A stretch of 64,000 nt of DNA from Streptomyces sp. NBC_01465 (lineage in GTDB: Bacteria; Actinomycetota; Actinomycetes; Streptomycetales; Streptomycetaceae), in contig NZ_CP109467.1 of NCBI RefSeq assembly GCF_036227325.1, positions 8,060,001-8,124,000 on the forward strand, written 5' to 3'. Both the position numbers and the translations under genes were made by a program. Each line of letters begins with the position of its first letter. The stretch's first letter is position 1. Of this stretch, positions 8,205-15,660 are shown in pieces. A model generated the notes under the pieces. It saw nothing but the letters and a program-made list of their open reading frames with translations. It searched no databases and was not told the DNA's origin.

Positions 8205-9467
8205 TCAGCTCCGCGCCGACGTCGCTTCAGCGGTTTTGCGTGCTGTCGGGATGGGCGTGTCGGCGCCGCCCAGTGCGACGGTGCGCGTCGTGCCGCGCTT
8301 GGCTGTGACGGCCAGGGTGATCAGCGGCAGCAGGGTCAGGCCCGCGAAGACGGCACCGACCAGGGCGGGGCCGGTGACACCGAGAGGGGAGGCGAGGGCC
8401 TGCCCGGCGAGCGCGGAGCCGGCGGCGATGCCGGTGTTGTAGGCGGAGGTGGTCAGCGCGGAGGCCAGGGTGGGGGCGTCGCCGGCCACGCGGACGGCGA
8501 GGGCGGTGACGACCGGGTTGATCGTGAACCCGGCCAGGGCCATGAGGAAGATCAGGGTGATGGCGGCGACCGGGGTGGTGGACAGCGGGATCAGCGCGAG
8601 CAGGATCAGCGTGGTTGCTGCGGCGGCAGGGATCGTGGTGGCCATCGGGCGGCGGTCGCCGAACCGGCCGCCGATCGCGGTGCCGCCCAGCGCGCCGGCG
8701 CCGAACGCGACCAGCACCAGCGGCACGGCACCGGTCGGGATGCCCGCACGGTCGGTCAGCAGCGGCGTGATGTAGGTGTAGACGGCCAGCACACCGCCCA
8801 TGATCAGCACGGCCGAGGCCAGTGCCAGCCACAGGCGGCTCTGCCGCAGTGCCCGGATTTCGTCCCGTACGGAAACCTGGGTGGGTTGCTCCGTTCGGGG
8901 GATGAAGCGCCCGATCACGGCGGCGGCAAGGGCGGCGAGCACGGCCAGGGCCCAGAACAGTCCGCGCCAGCCGGTGGCGTGTCCGACGAGGGACCCGGCG
9001 GGGACGCCGACGACGTTGGCCAGCGTCAGGCCGCCCATCATCACGCTGACCGCCCGGGTGGCGTTCGCGGGCCCGGCAGCGGCGGTGGCGATGACGAAGC
9101 CGACGGCCCAGAACGCGCCGGTGGCCAGCGCGGTGACGAACCGCGCGGCCAAGACGACGGTGAAGGAACTGGTGAGGGCTGCCACGACGTGCCCGGCGGC
9201 GAACACGGCCAGGGCGAGGACGAGAGTGAGGCGCTGGGGCATGCGAAGGGTGGCCAGGGCCATGGTCGGACCGCCGACGATCATGCCGACGGCGAAGGCC
9301 GTGATCAGCAGTCCGGCGTGGGAGACGCTGACGCCGAGGTCGGGGGCGATGTCCGGGAGGATGCCGGCGATGACGAACTCGGTGGTGCCCATCAGGAAGG
9401 TGCCGGCGGCGAGCACCCACACGACGAAGGGCAGCTTGGTGGGGGCGGCCTTGGCTGCGGCGGGCAT
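8205..9467 (-). CDS. MFS transporter (DHA1-type exporter)
   Basis: A 420-residue membrane protein with 12 hydrophobic segments and the DHA1 signature GTTEFVIAGILPDIA in helix 1, as in AraJ/YdhP-type and chloramphenicol-resistance-type exporters. Conserved loop 2-3 is GGPTMALATLRMPQR and the central loop is RFIPRTEQPTQVSVRDE. It is expected to export small hydrophobic compounds or sugars by proton antiport at the cell membrane. It sits mid-cluster among redox enzymes. AAAGAAG precedes the ATG. Confidence 0.93.
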   Translation of the reverse strand: MPAAAKAAPTKLPFVVWVLAAGTFLMGTTEFVIAGILPDIAPDLGVSVSHAGLLITAFAVGMIVGGPTMALATLRMPQRLTLVLALAVFAAGHVVAALTSSFTVVLAARFVTALATGAFWAVGFVIATAAAGPANATRAVSVMMGGLTLANVVGVPAGSLVGHATGWRGLFWALAVLAALAAAVIGRFIPRTEQPTQVSVRDEIRALRQSRLWLALASAVLIMGGVLAVYTYITPLLTDRAGIPTGAVPLVLVAFGAGALGGTAIGGRFGDRRPMATTIPAAAATTLILLALIPLSTTPVAAITLIFLMALAGFTINPVVTALAVRVAGDAPTLASALTTSAYNTGIAAGSALAGQALASPLGVTGPALVGAVFAGLTLLPLITLAVTAKRGTTRTVALGGADTPIPTARKTAEATSARS

Positions 9468-9501
9468 CGAAGACTTCTTTCCGTACGAGTGGTGGGTGCG
9501 G

Positions 9502-10038
9502 TCAGGAGGCGATCTCGATGGTGATCCGCTCGGCCCTGGCCAGCTGTCCGGCGTCGGCGTCGATATGACCGAGGACGAGCAGGTCCGAGGAGGCGGAGGG
9601 GCCGTCCTGGTAGAAGAGGGCGAGGTTGCCCCACGGCGCGTAGTAGGCGATGTCGCCGACCCTGGGCGCAGACGGCTCGGGGGCGTCGTCGGTAGTGAGC
9701 TTGCGTGGCGGGTCGCCGATCCGCTCGGTGCCGTGGAAGTCCTTCAGATCTACGGTGAGCGGGAGCAAGGTGGCCAGGTCGTGGGCGGCGGGGCTGTCGT
9801 TCAAGGTCGCGTCGACGGGCTGGCCGTCGAGGGTGACACGGATGTCCATGGCAGTGTTCCTGTCGGATCCGGAGGGGGCGCGCAACGCCGTGGTCTCCTG
9901 CCGTCCCGCCGTAGCCGTAGAGGAGGACTCGGACGGCGAGGTCGCGTCCGGTGCGTCGTTGGAACACGCGGCGAGCGCCAGCAGCAGGGCGGCGGCCGGG
10001 GCGGCGCGAAGCAGAGTCCGCCGGAGTGTGGAGGGCAT
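9502..10038 (-). CDS. Cyclophilin-like domain lipoprotein
   Basis: A 178-residue protein with a lipoprotein signal (twin Arg near the start, hydrophobic stretch, LALAAC with Cys25), a Ser/Thr-rich linker and a cyclophilin-like beta-barrel domain from about residue 60 (MDIRVTLDGQPVDATLND..., GDIAYYAPWGNLALFY). Domains of this type, known from TM1367-like proteins, are not proven isomerases. ATG 10038 is preferred; a GTG at 10059 overlapping the upstream SDR stop would add seven residues. Probably anchored outside the membrane. Confidence 0.82.
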   Translation of the reverse strand: MPSTLRRTLLRAAPAAALLLALAACSNDAPDATSPSESSSTATAGRQETTALRAPSGSDRNTAMDIRVTLDGQPVDATLNDSPAAHDLATLLPLTVDLKDFHGTERIGDPPRKLTTDDAPEPSAPRVGDIAYYAPWGNLALFYQDGPSASSDLLVLGHIDADAGQLARAERITIEIAS

Positions 10039-10055
10039 CGGCGTGGTCCGTCCCT

Positions 10056-10721
10056 TCACTCGGGCAGGGATTCGGCGTAGTGCCGGAACCCGTCGCGTTC
10101 GGTGTGCATCGCGTACAGGCGCTCGGCCAGGACGGCGGGGCTGGAGTGCTCGGCGTCGGGGCGGATCGCACCGGGGATGATCAGCTGGGCCGTGTGGATG
10201 TTTTCCGGCGCGAGTGCGTCGTGCAGCATCGCCGCGTACGCGCTCTCGGCGGCGAACGCGATCGAGGTGCCGGCCACCGCAGGGTTCGGGCGCACTGCGC
10301 TGGAGCCGTTGACGAACAGCAGGGTGCCGCGGCCCAGGGCCCGCATGCCGGGCAGGACCGCGTTCACGCAGGCGACCGGGGCTTTGACCGAGAAGGCCAG
10401 TGGGGCGTCGAGGCCGGTGGCGGTGGTGTCCAGGACGGGCTTCATGAAGTCGGCTTGCGGTACCGGGCTGTACTGCAGGACCTCGATCGGCCCCAGCTCG
10501 GCGGCTGCCGTCTTCAGGGCCAGGGTGAGTGAGGCGGCGTCCAGGACGTCGGCGGTGTAGCCGCGGGCCTGAATCCCGTCCCCGTGCAGCTTGCCGCCGA
10601 GGTGGCATAGGCGATCGGCGTTGCGCGCGATGAGTGCGACGCTGTGCCCGGCCCTGCCGAAGCGGTGAGCGGTGGCCAGCCCCAGGCCGGGGCCGGCACC
10701 GATGAGAGCGAATGTGGTCAT
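10056..10721 (-). CDS. Atypical SDR-family protein without the catalytic Tyr/Lys
   Basis: A 221-residue Rossmann protein. The N-terminal motif ALIGAGPGLGLATAHRFG is a good GxxxGxG site. Where classical SDRs have YxxxK, this one reads SIAFAAESAYAAML, with Ala and Glu in place of Tyr and Lys. The NAG motif is also replaced (LQYSPVPQ). It may bind NADP without acting as a classical dehydrogenase. GAAGGA precedes the ATG. It belongs to the leftward cluster under the divergent MmyB-type regulator. Confidence 0.82.
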   Translation of the reverse strand: MTTFALIGAGPGLGLATAHRFGRAGHSVALIARNADRLCHLGGKLHGDGIQARGYTADVLDAASLTLALKTAAAELGPIEVLQYSPVPQADFMKPVLDTTATGLDAPLAFSVKAPVACVNAVLPGMRALGRGTLLFVNGSSAVRPNPAVAGTSIAFAAESAYAAMLHDALAPENIHTAQLIIPGAIRPDAEHSSPAVLAERLYAMHTERDGFRHYAESLPE

Positions 10722-10787
10722 GACGAATCCTTCGTGGGACCGCCCCGAGGGCGAGGCGCGGTCCCGTGTGCGGTGGTGAGGTGTGGG

Positions 10788-11804
10788 TCAGGGCTTCAGG
10801 AGGGCCTTGATGGCACGGCGCTCGTCCATCGCCCGGTAGCCCTCGGCGACCTCGTCGAGCGGCAGGGTGAGGTCGAAGACCTTGCCCGGGTCGATACGGC
10901 CTGACTGGACGAGGCCGATGAGGTCGGGCAGGTAGCGGCGTACGGGGGCAGGACCGCCGCGCAGGCCGACGTGGGAGAAGAACAGCTCCTGCCCGTCCAC
11001 GGCGACCTCGTGGGGGACGCCGACGAAGCCGACGTTTCCGCCCGGCCGGGCGGAGTTCAGGGCCTGCCGCATGGCCTCACCGGTACCGACGCACTCCAGC
11101 ACACTGTCGGCGCCGATTCCGCCGGTCAGCTCCTTGATCCGCTCGATGCCTTCCTCGCCGCGTTCGGCGACGATGTCGGTGGCACCGAACTCGCGGGCCA
11201 ACTGCTGCCGGGAGGCGTGGCGGGACATGGCGATGATGCGCTCCGCGCCCATCTCCTTGGCGGCGATCACCGCGCAGAGGCCGACCGCGCCGTCGCCGAC
11301 GACCACGGCGGTCGAGCCTGGCTTCACCTCGGCCGCGTCCGCGGCCCACCAGCCGGTGCCCATGACGTCGGAGACCGCTAGCAGGCTCGGCCACAGTTCC
11401 TCGCCCGGTACCTGGTCGGTGGCGACCAGGGTGCCCTGGGCGTTGGGGATGCGGACGTAGTCGGCCTGGCAGGTGGACATGAATTCGCGGTGCAGGCAGT
11501 TGGACTGGAAGCCGTTTCGGCAGTTCACGCAGGTGTTGTCCGAGGTGGCGAACGAGCCGATCACGAACTGGCCCGGCTTGACCGAGGTGACCTCGGAGCC
11601 GACTTCCTCGACGAAGCCGACGTACTCGTGGCCCATCGGATGCGGCTCATCGGTCGGCTCGGCGCCGCGGTAGGGCCACAGATCCGAGCCGCACACACAC
11701 GTCACCGCCGTGCGGATGATTGCGTCGGTGGGGTGGAGGACCTTGGGGTCGTCCAGGGTCTCGAAGCGGATGTCGCCGGGGGCATAGATCATTGCGCCGC
11801 GCAT
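10788..11804 (-). CDS. Zinc-dependent alcohol dehydrogenase (MDR)
   Basis: A 338-residue medium-chain dehydrogenase. The catalytic zinc site is CVCGSD with GHEYVG, and the structural zinc motif is degenerate (CVNCRNGFQSNC). The NAD(P) site reads VVVGDGAVGLCAV. The start at ATG 11804 follows AAAGGAA. It is the promoter-proximal gene of the cluster that runs left to 5953, so its promoter lies between it and the XRE gene at 12017. Substrate is unknown; relatives oxidise alcohols or reduce aldehydes. Confidence 0.93.
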   Translation of the reverse strand: MRGAMIYAPGDIRFETLDDPKVLHPTDAIIRTAVTCVCGSDLWPYRGAEPTDEPHPMGHEYVGFVEEVGSEVTSVKPGQFVIGSFATSDNTCVNCRNGFQSNCLHREFMSTCQADYVRIPNAQGTLVATDQVPGEELWPSLLAVSDVMGTGWWAADAAEVKPGSTAVVVGDGAVGLCAVIAAKEMGAERIIAMSRHASRQQLAREFGATDIVAERGEEGIERIKELTGGIGADSVLECVGTGEAMRQALNSARPGGNVGFVGVPHEVAVDGQELFFSHVGLRGGPAPVRRYLPDLIGLVQSGRIDPGKVFDLTLPLDEVAEGYRAMDERRAIKALLKP

Positions 11805-11960
11805 GAGGGGTTCCTTTGCGAGCCGAGGCGCCGTACCAGGGGAGCGGCCGTCGCCGAGTGCAGGGCCAGGTGGATTTCCACCCAGCCGACTCACAGCCGG
11901 GCGAAAAGCACCACGTCATCCAGGTAACCCGCTCCGGGCGCGCGGAGCGAGGCACGGTCA

Positions 11961-11986
11961 AAGGGTGTACTGCCCGTACATCCCTT
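11961..11986. promoter_or_regulatory. Inverted repeat in the divergent promoter region
   Basis: AAGGGTGTAC-TGCC-CGTACATCCCTT contains TGTAC/GTACA arms and near-symmetric AAGGG/CCCTT flanks, midway between the alcohol dehydrogenase and the XRE regulator. It is a good candidate site for that regulator. Binding is inferred. Confidence 0.5.
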
Positions 11987-12016
11987 CCGTCGCGGGCGGG
12001 ACGTACCGTCGAAGGC

Positions 12017-12901
12017 GTGGACAACCAAGCAGAGGTCCGCGAGTTCCTGACCTCGCGGCGAGCGAAGATCACCCCAGAGCAGGCGGGCCTGCCCTCCGGC
12101 AGCCGACGCCGGGTTCCCGGCCTGCGCAGGAGCGAGGTCGCCGCCCTGGCCGACATGAGTGTGGAGTACTACTCCAAACTCGAACGAGGCAACCTCGCCG
12201 GCGCCTCCCCGGCCGTCCTGGACGCCCTCGCCCGCGCACTCCAGATGGATGACGCCGAACGCGCTCACCTGCTGAACCTCGCCCAGGCAGCCGACGGCTC
12301 CGGCGCCCTCACCCGCCCCCGGCGGCGTCCCCCGCAGTGGAAGGCGCACCGCAGCCTGCAGTGGGTCCTGGACGCCGTCACCGCCGGCCCGGCCTTCGTG
12401 CGCAACGGCCGCATGGACCTCCTCGCCACCAACCAGCTCGCCCGTGCTTTCTATGACGACGTCTACGCCACGCCCCACAACCAGGCCAACCTGGCCCGCT
12501 ACAACTTCCTGGACCCCGCCTCACGGCGCTTCTACCCCGACTGGGACCAGGCCGCCGACATCGCAGTGTCGATCTTGCGCACAGAAGCCGGCCGCAACCC
12601 CCACGACAAGGGCCTGCACGACCTCGTTGGCGAACTCTCCACCTGCAGCGACGACTTCCGCACCCGCTGGGGCGCCCACAACGTCCGCCACCACGGCACC
12701 GGCACCAAACGCTTCCACCACCACGCCGTCGGCGAGATGACCCTCGCCTACGAAGGACTGGAAATGGCCGCCGAACCCGGCCTCACCCTCACCGTCTACA
12801 CCGCCGAACCCGGCTCACCCTCCGAAGAGGGGCTGCGCCTCCTCGCGTCCTGGGCCGCCACCCGAGATGCCGAAACTACCGAACCCTCCGCAGCGGGCTG
12901 A
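12017..12901 (+). CDS. XRE-family regulator with MmyB-like ligand domain
   Basis: A 294-residue regulator starting at GTG 12017. Residues about 5-80 form an XRE helix-turn-helix with GLRRSEVAALADMSVEYYSKLERG, and the rest is an MmyB-like sensor domain (WVLDAVTAGPAFVRNGRMDLLATNQLARAFY, later TRWGAHNVRHHGTGTKRFHH and VGEMTLAYEGLEM). Genes of this family often sit divergent to SDR/AKR/MFS clusters in Streptomyces, exactly the arrangement here, so it likely controls the 5953-11804 operon. The MmyB domain is thought to bind small hydrophobic ligands; the ligand is unknown. Confidence 0.93.
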   Translation: MDNQAEVREFLTSRRAKITPEQAGLPSGSRRRVPGLRRSEVAALADMSVEYYSKLERGNLAGASPAVLDALARALQMDDAERAHLLNLAQAADGSGALTRPRRRPPQWKAHRSLQWVLDAVTAGPAFVRNGRMDLLATNQLARAFYDDVYATPHNQANLARYNFLDPASRRFYPDWDQAADIAVSILRTEAGRNPHDKGLHDLVGELSTCSDDFRTRWGAHNVRHHGTGTKRFHHHAVGEMTLAYEGLEMAAEPGLTLTVYTAEPGSPSEEGLRLLASWAATRDAETTEPSAAG

Positions 12902-13054
12902 GCCTGGTTTGGCGAGCGCGAGAGGGACAGTCTCGACAGAGGTCGCTCGATGCGGGGCGTGCTGCCTGGCCATTCGTCCCGCGTCCCACCCTGTTCACGT
13001 GCCGGGGTTCGATTACCTCTCTGTCGGACAAGCGAAAACCTGTGTCGGCCGGAG

Positions 13055-13083
13055 TAGACATTGGGCGGTGGTGTGGTTATGGT
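13055..13083 (+). promoter_or_regulatory. Near-consensus promoter for the MerR leader (copy A)
   Basis: TAGACA (13055-13060), a 17-bp spacer and TATGGT (13078-13083) form one of the clearest HrdB-type promoters in the window. Both hexamers are unchanged in copy B. The start would be near 13090, about 660 nt before the MerR ATG. Confidence 0.65.
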
Positions 13084-13089
13084 TTCTCT

Positions 13090-13749
13090 CGTAGCCAAGA
13101 AGGACCGCAGGGCCTGGCAGACACGAACTGCCGGGCAGCAGTAGATGAAGTTGGCAGTGCGGTGCGGTGGTGGAGTTTCGAAGCCAGGGTTGTTGCAGGA
13201 CGGCGACGGGGCTGACGACCGGACCGGGTGGCCCGCAGTGATCAGGGGCCGCCGCGAGCAGTACCGCAGTACCGCAAGTGCATTACCCGGCAGTGAAGTT
13301 GAGTGAGCAGTACCTCGGTGAAGGCGTCGGCTGCGGGCGCGCGCACCGGGAAGTTCGGCAGTGGGGTTCTAAGCCAGAGTGGATGCAGGAGTGGCGACGG
13401 GGCTGGCTGCCGGAGGGTGGCGCTTTCTCAGGTCACCGGCAGTTCGCATTACCAGCAGTGCGCAGTACCCCTTCGGTAAATGTTGATCAAGAGGGAAGAA
13501 CGGAGGAGTTGAGCGCCATCAGGATCGCCCGGGTGGAATCGCTGAGCCCGGGTACCGCAGGACATCGATAGTGAGGTGGTCTCCGGTCAAGCAACCGCGA
13601 TCCCCGCAGTTCCCGCCCTCTCCCGGGTGGGCATGCGGATACAGAAGGCCGACGCAGTACGAGGGTCGGCAGATGGTGTAGCAGTTCCTTCGGGGCCTTG
13701 GTGCCATATGGCACCAAGGCCCCTCCACGCGTTCCACAGAGAGGTGCAA
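13090..13749 (+). ncRNA. Long GCAGT-rich leader RNA ahead of the MerR gene (copy A)
   Basis: About 660 nt with no convincing protein. The sense strand has 14 GCAGT pentamers between 13138 and 13686, against a single one on the other strand. A hairpin at 13648-13670 (GCCGAC / GTCGGC, 11-nt loop starting GCAGT) changes to GCCGGT / GCCGGC in copy B, turning an A-T pair into G-C and a C-G pair into T-G, so pairing is kept. CTGCC-x-GGCAG at about 13129 pairs in both copies. A 20-codon frame from TTG 13509 after GGAGGAG is a weak leader-peptide candidate. The leader ends in a 32-bp palindrome before the MerR start. I infer a structured regulatory leader or processed small RNA. Confidence 0.5.
13692..13723. 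promoter_or_regulatory. Perfect 32-bp palindrome before the MerR ribosome site
   Basis: The two 16-bp halves starting GGGGCCTTGGTGCCAT are exactly complementary, centred on CATATG. It ends 26 bp before the ATG, and GAGAGGTG lies between. There is no T-tract. It could be an operator for the MerR protein (MerR dimers bind such symmetrical sites) or an RNA hairpin limiting access to the ribosome site. Identical in copy B. Confidence 0.75.
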
Positions 13750-14088
13750 ATGACAGCAGACGATTCGTTCGGCCGTCTCGATGACGACGATTACCCCGCC
13801 TACACCATGGGCCGGGCCGCCGAGATGATTGGCGCCACCCAGGGTTTCCTCCGGGCCATCGGCGAGGCCCGCCTCATCACCCCGCTCCGCTCCGAGGGTG
13901 GACACCGCCGCTACTCCCGCTACCAGTTGCGCATCGCTGCCCGCGCCCGGGAACTCGTGGACCAGGGCACGCCTATCGAGGCCGCCTGCCGGATCGTCAT
14001 CCTCGAGGACCAGCTCGAGGAAGCCCGGCGTATCAATGCCGAACATCACCGCGCCGCCGAAGCGGCAAAACCCACGACCTCAACCTGA
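13750..14088 (+). CDS. MerR-family transcriptional regulator (copy A)
   Basis: A 112-residue protein. After an acidic N-terminus (GRLDDDDYPAYTM) comes a MerR helix-turn-helix and wing: GRAAEMIGATQGFLRAIGEARLITPL, then GGHRRYSRYQLRIAARARELVDQG. A short C-terminal helix (ILEDQLEEARRINAEHH) follows. No effector domain or metal-binding Cys is present, unlike classical MerR. I start it at ATG 13750 after GAGAGGTG; the frame is open to 13576 but would run through the palindrome. The duplicate at 41346 differs by about one residue (Ala/Thr near the end). Target genes are unknown. Confidence 0.92.
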   Translation: MTADDSFGRLDDDDYPAYTMGRAAEMIGATQGFLRAIGEARLITPLRSEGGHRRYSRYQLRIAARARELVDQGTPIEAACRIVILEDQLEEARRINAEHHRAAEAAKPTTST

Positions 14089-14107
14089 GACGGCCCGGAC
14101 CCGCGGC

Positions 14108-14202
14108 TACACATTCGCCGGACCCGTGGCAGTGCGTCTCGCCGCAGCCCACGGCGCCGACGTCGGCCGCTTCCGCGTACGAAGCCGCATCGCACCCGCA
14201 CA
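14108..14202 (+). repeat. 95-bp FhaA_N gene fragment, inverted relative to copy at 41710
   Basis: Right at the end of repeat copy A lies a segment encoding YTFAGPVAVRLAAAHGADVG and the residues after it on the + strand. The same 95 bp lies at 41710-41804 at the end of copy B but on the opposite strand, inside the FhaA_N gene. About one mismatch separates them. Confidence 0.8.
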
Positions 14203-14368
14203 GCTCGGCGAGCAGCTCGCCCTGCTCATCGACGGCGCCGCGGCTCGCACCCGCGTCCTCAACGCCGACGCCTTCCCCACCGCCGCCGCCATCGCCGCCG
14301 TCCTCATCGACAACGCCATCCCCGCCACGGCCGACGATGAGGGGGCACGGGAGGAAGCATCACGCTGA
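14203..14368 (+). pseudogene. TetR-family C-terminal fragment
   Basis: The frame running out of the FhaA_N fragment continues as LGEQLALLIDGAAARTRVLN and ends ...[17 protein letters not shown]..., the final helices typical of TetR-family regulators (LxxQLxLLxDGA). The DNA-binding domain is absent, so this is a remnant left by a rearrangement. It is fused in frame to the preceding fragment with no start codon of its own. Confidence 0.5.
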
Positions 14369-14527
14369 CTTGGCGCTCCGCGGCCCGGCTTTGACGTGCT
14401 GCAGGTCGCGAGGCTGCACCGCTGGTAGGCGATATGAACCGGACGGCATCTGGCCCGGACCTGAAGGCTCTTAGGGAGCTGATGAGGAGTCCTCGTCTGC
14501 TGAGTGTGTCCGTCCGCAGGTGCACGG

Positions 14528-14900
14528 AAGCGTCGAGTTCCCCCTCGGGGATGCGGGATAGCACCGTGGGGTTGGCGATCTTGTAGCCGTTGAGGTGGAG
14601 GATCGGCAGGACGGCGCCGTCGTGCACGGGGTCGAGGAACTTGTTGGAATGCCAGGAAGCGGCGAGCGGTCCTGTCTCGGCCTCGCCGTCGCCGATCACG
14701 CAGGCGACCAGCAGGTCCGGGTTGTCGAGCGCGGCGCCGTAGGCGTGGGCGAGGGAGTAGCCGAGTTCGCCGCCCTCGTGGATCGAGCCGGGCGTCTCGG
14801 GGGCGACATGGCCGGGGCCCCACACGGAGAGCGCGTCGATGCCGCGCTCCTGGATGACGCGGTTGAGGTGGGTGTGGACGAGGTTCAGGCCGGGTGAGGT
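14528..14900 (-). pseudogene. Internal phosphoketolase fragment
   Basis: The frame encodes [15 protein letters not shown]... to VWGPGH, then jumps to [13 protein letters not shown] and continues through [18 protein letters not shown] to [19 protein letters not shown]. Against the intact phosphoketolase at 23294 it lacks the N-terminus, an in-frame block of about 45 residues after GPGH, and all sequence after about residue 230. Residue differences (for example [10 protein letters not shown] for [10 protein letters not shown]) suggest an old or foreign second copy, not a fresh duplicate. No activity is possible. Confidence 0.85.
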
Positions 14901-15097
14901 GACCGTCGGAGCACCTGGGGGTGGTGGCCTGTACGGGCCACCGAGAGGTACGGCGATGCTCGTGGCCGATCTCCTCCGCAGGAGTACCGTGAAGGCACCA
15001 AGGGCACTTCGTACTCCGGCATCCACGCGGGTCTCGTCCTCGGCGAGCATTGGCATCGGGGGCGGCCGCCGCGTCGCTCCGAAGGCGGGATCGCATC

Positions 15098-15655
15098 ATG
15101 ACCGCGACCACCACGTCCACCCGCACCACCCTTCCTCCTGTGACTCCCGTCGCCCGCTTGGCGCTGAAGTCTCTGACGGGAAGCGGCCTGCTCGACGGCG
15201 CCTGGTGGCCCCGCTCGCGCGACCTGGCCGCCGAACTCCCCGCCCTGGCAGACGTGCTGGATCCGCTGTGGGGGCGCATCACCCGCGTCGCCGTCAATCC
15301 CATGTTCTGGCCCGTCGTCCCGCGCAAGGTGGCCATCCGCGACCGCGTGCTCAAGGTCGGCTGGTTCACTCCTGAACTCGACCCGCACAAGCTGCTGTTG
15401 CTGTCCTACTCGACCGGCCGGTGGGACCTCTTGGTGATCCCGCCCGAGACGGGTGCCGCGGCTGCAGCCCGGCTCATGGCCGCCGCCTGCGCCGTGGACG
15501 GGCCCGCGCTGACTGCCACGGATTTCATCGCCGCTGAGACCGCACGTCACCACGATGTCGCCGAGGGCGACCGGCTGCAGAGTGCGCAGGCATGGTGGGA
15601 GTACGAGGGCGGTGCGGCCTCCACTCGTGCCGTTGCGACGGCCGCGGGGCGGTAA
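15098..15655 (+). CDS. DUF5994 family protein
   Basis: A 185-residue protein with the DUF5994 pattern: LDGAWWPRSRDLAAELPAL near the N-terminus, then ITRVAVNPMFWP, and VGWFTPELDPHKLLLLSYS. The function is unknown; in Streptomyces such genes are often small, stress-associated and next to STAS or ANTAR genes. The ATG at 15098 follows AAGGCGGGA. The neighbours on both sides are fragments, but this frame looks intact at family length. Confidence 0.85.
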   Translation: MTATTTSTRTTLPPVTPVARLALKSLTGSGLLDGAWWPRSRDLAAELPALADVLDPLWGRITRVAVNPMFWPVVPRKVAIRDRVLKVGWFTPELDPHKLLLLSYSTGRWDLLVIPPETGAAAAARLMAAACAVDGPALTATDFIAAETARHHDVAEGDRLQSAQAWWEYEGGAASTRAVATAAGR

Positions 15656-15660
15656 CCGCC

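Larger units (their letters stand above)
13011..14108 (+). repeat. 1.1-kb direct repeat, copy A (MerR gene plus leader)
   Basis: This block is nearly identical to 40598-41704: same orientation, about 20 substitutions, and one 9-bp insertion in copy B near 40730. It holds promoter, long leader, palindrome and complete MerR gene, and ends at CGGACCCGCGGCT in both copies. There are no terminal inverted repeats, target duplications or transposase, so it is a segmental duplication and not an insertion sequence. Confidence 0.9.

Noticed and set aside
7581-9524. A 647-codon Gly/Gln/Asp-rich + strand frame
   Set aside because: It is the complement of the MFS transporter and cupin/CMD genes; composition is low-complexity, no domain, no ribosome site. 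A third-position GC artefact.
13138-13686. GCAGT-rich leader as a CRISPR array
   Set aside because: Pentamers are irregularly spaced, with no fixed-length repeats or spacers and no cas genes.
13576-13749. 58-codon N-terminal extension of the MerR protein
   Set aside because: The open frame crosses the 32-bp palindrome and has no homology-like features; GAGAGGTG before ATG 13750 is the better start.
13011-14108. The 1.1-kb repeat as an insertion sequence or MITE
   Set aside because: No transposase, terminal inverted repeats or target duplications at either copy; it contains a complete regulated gene.
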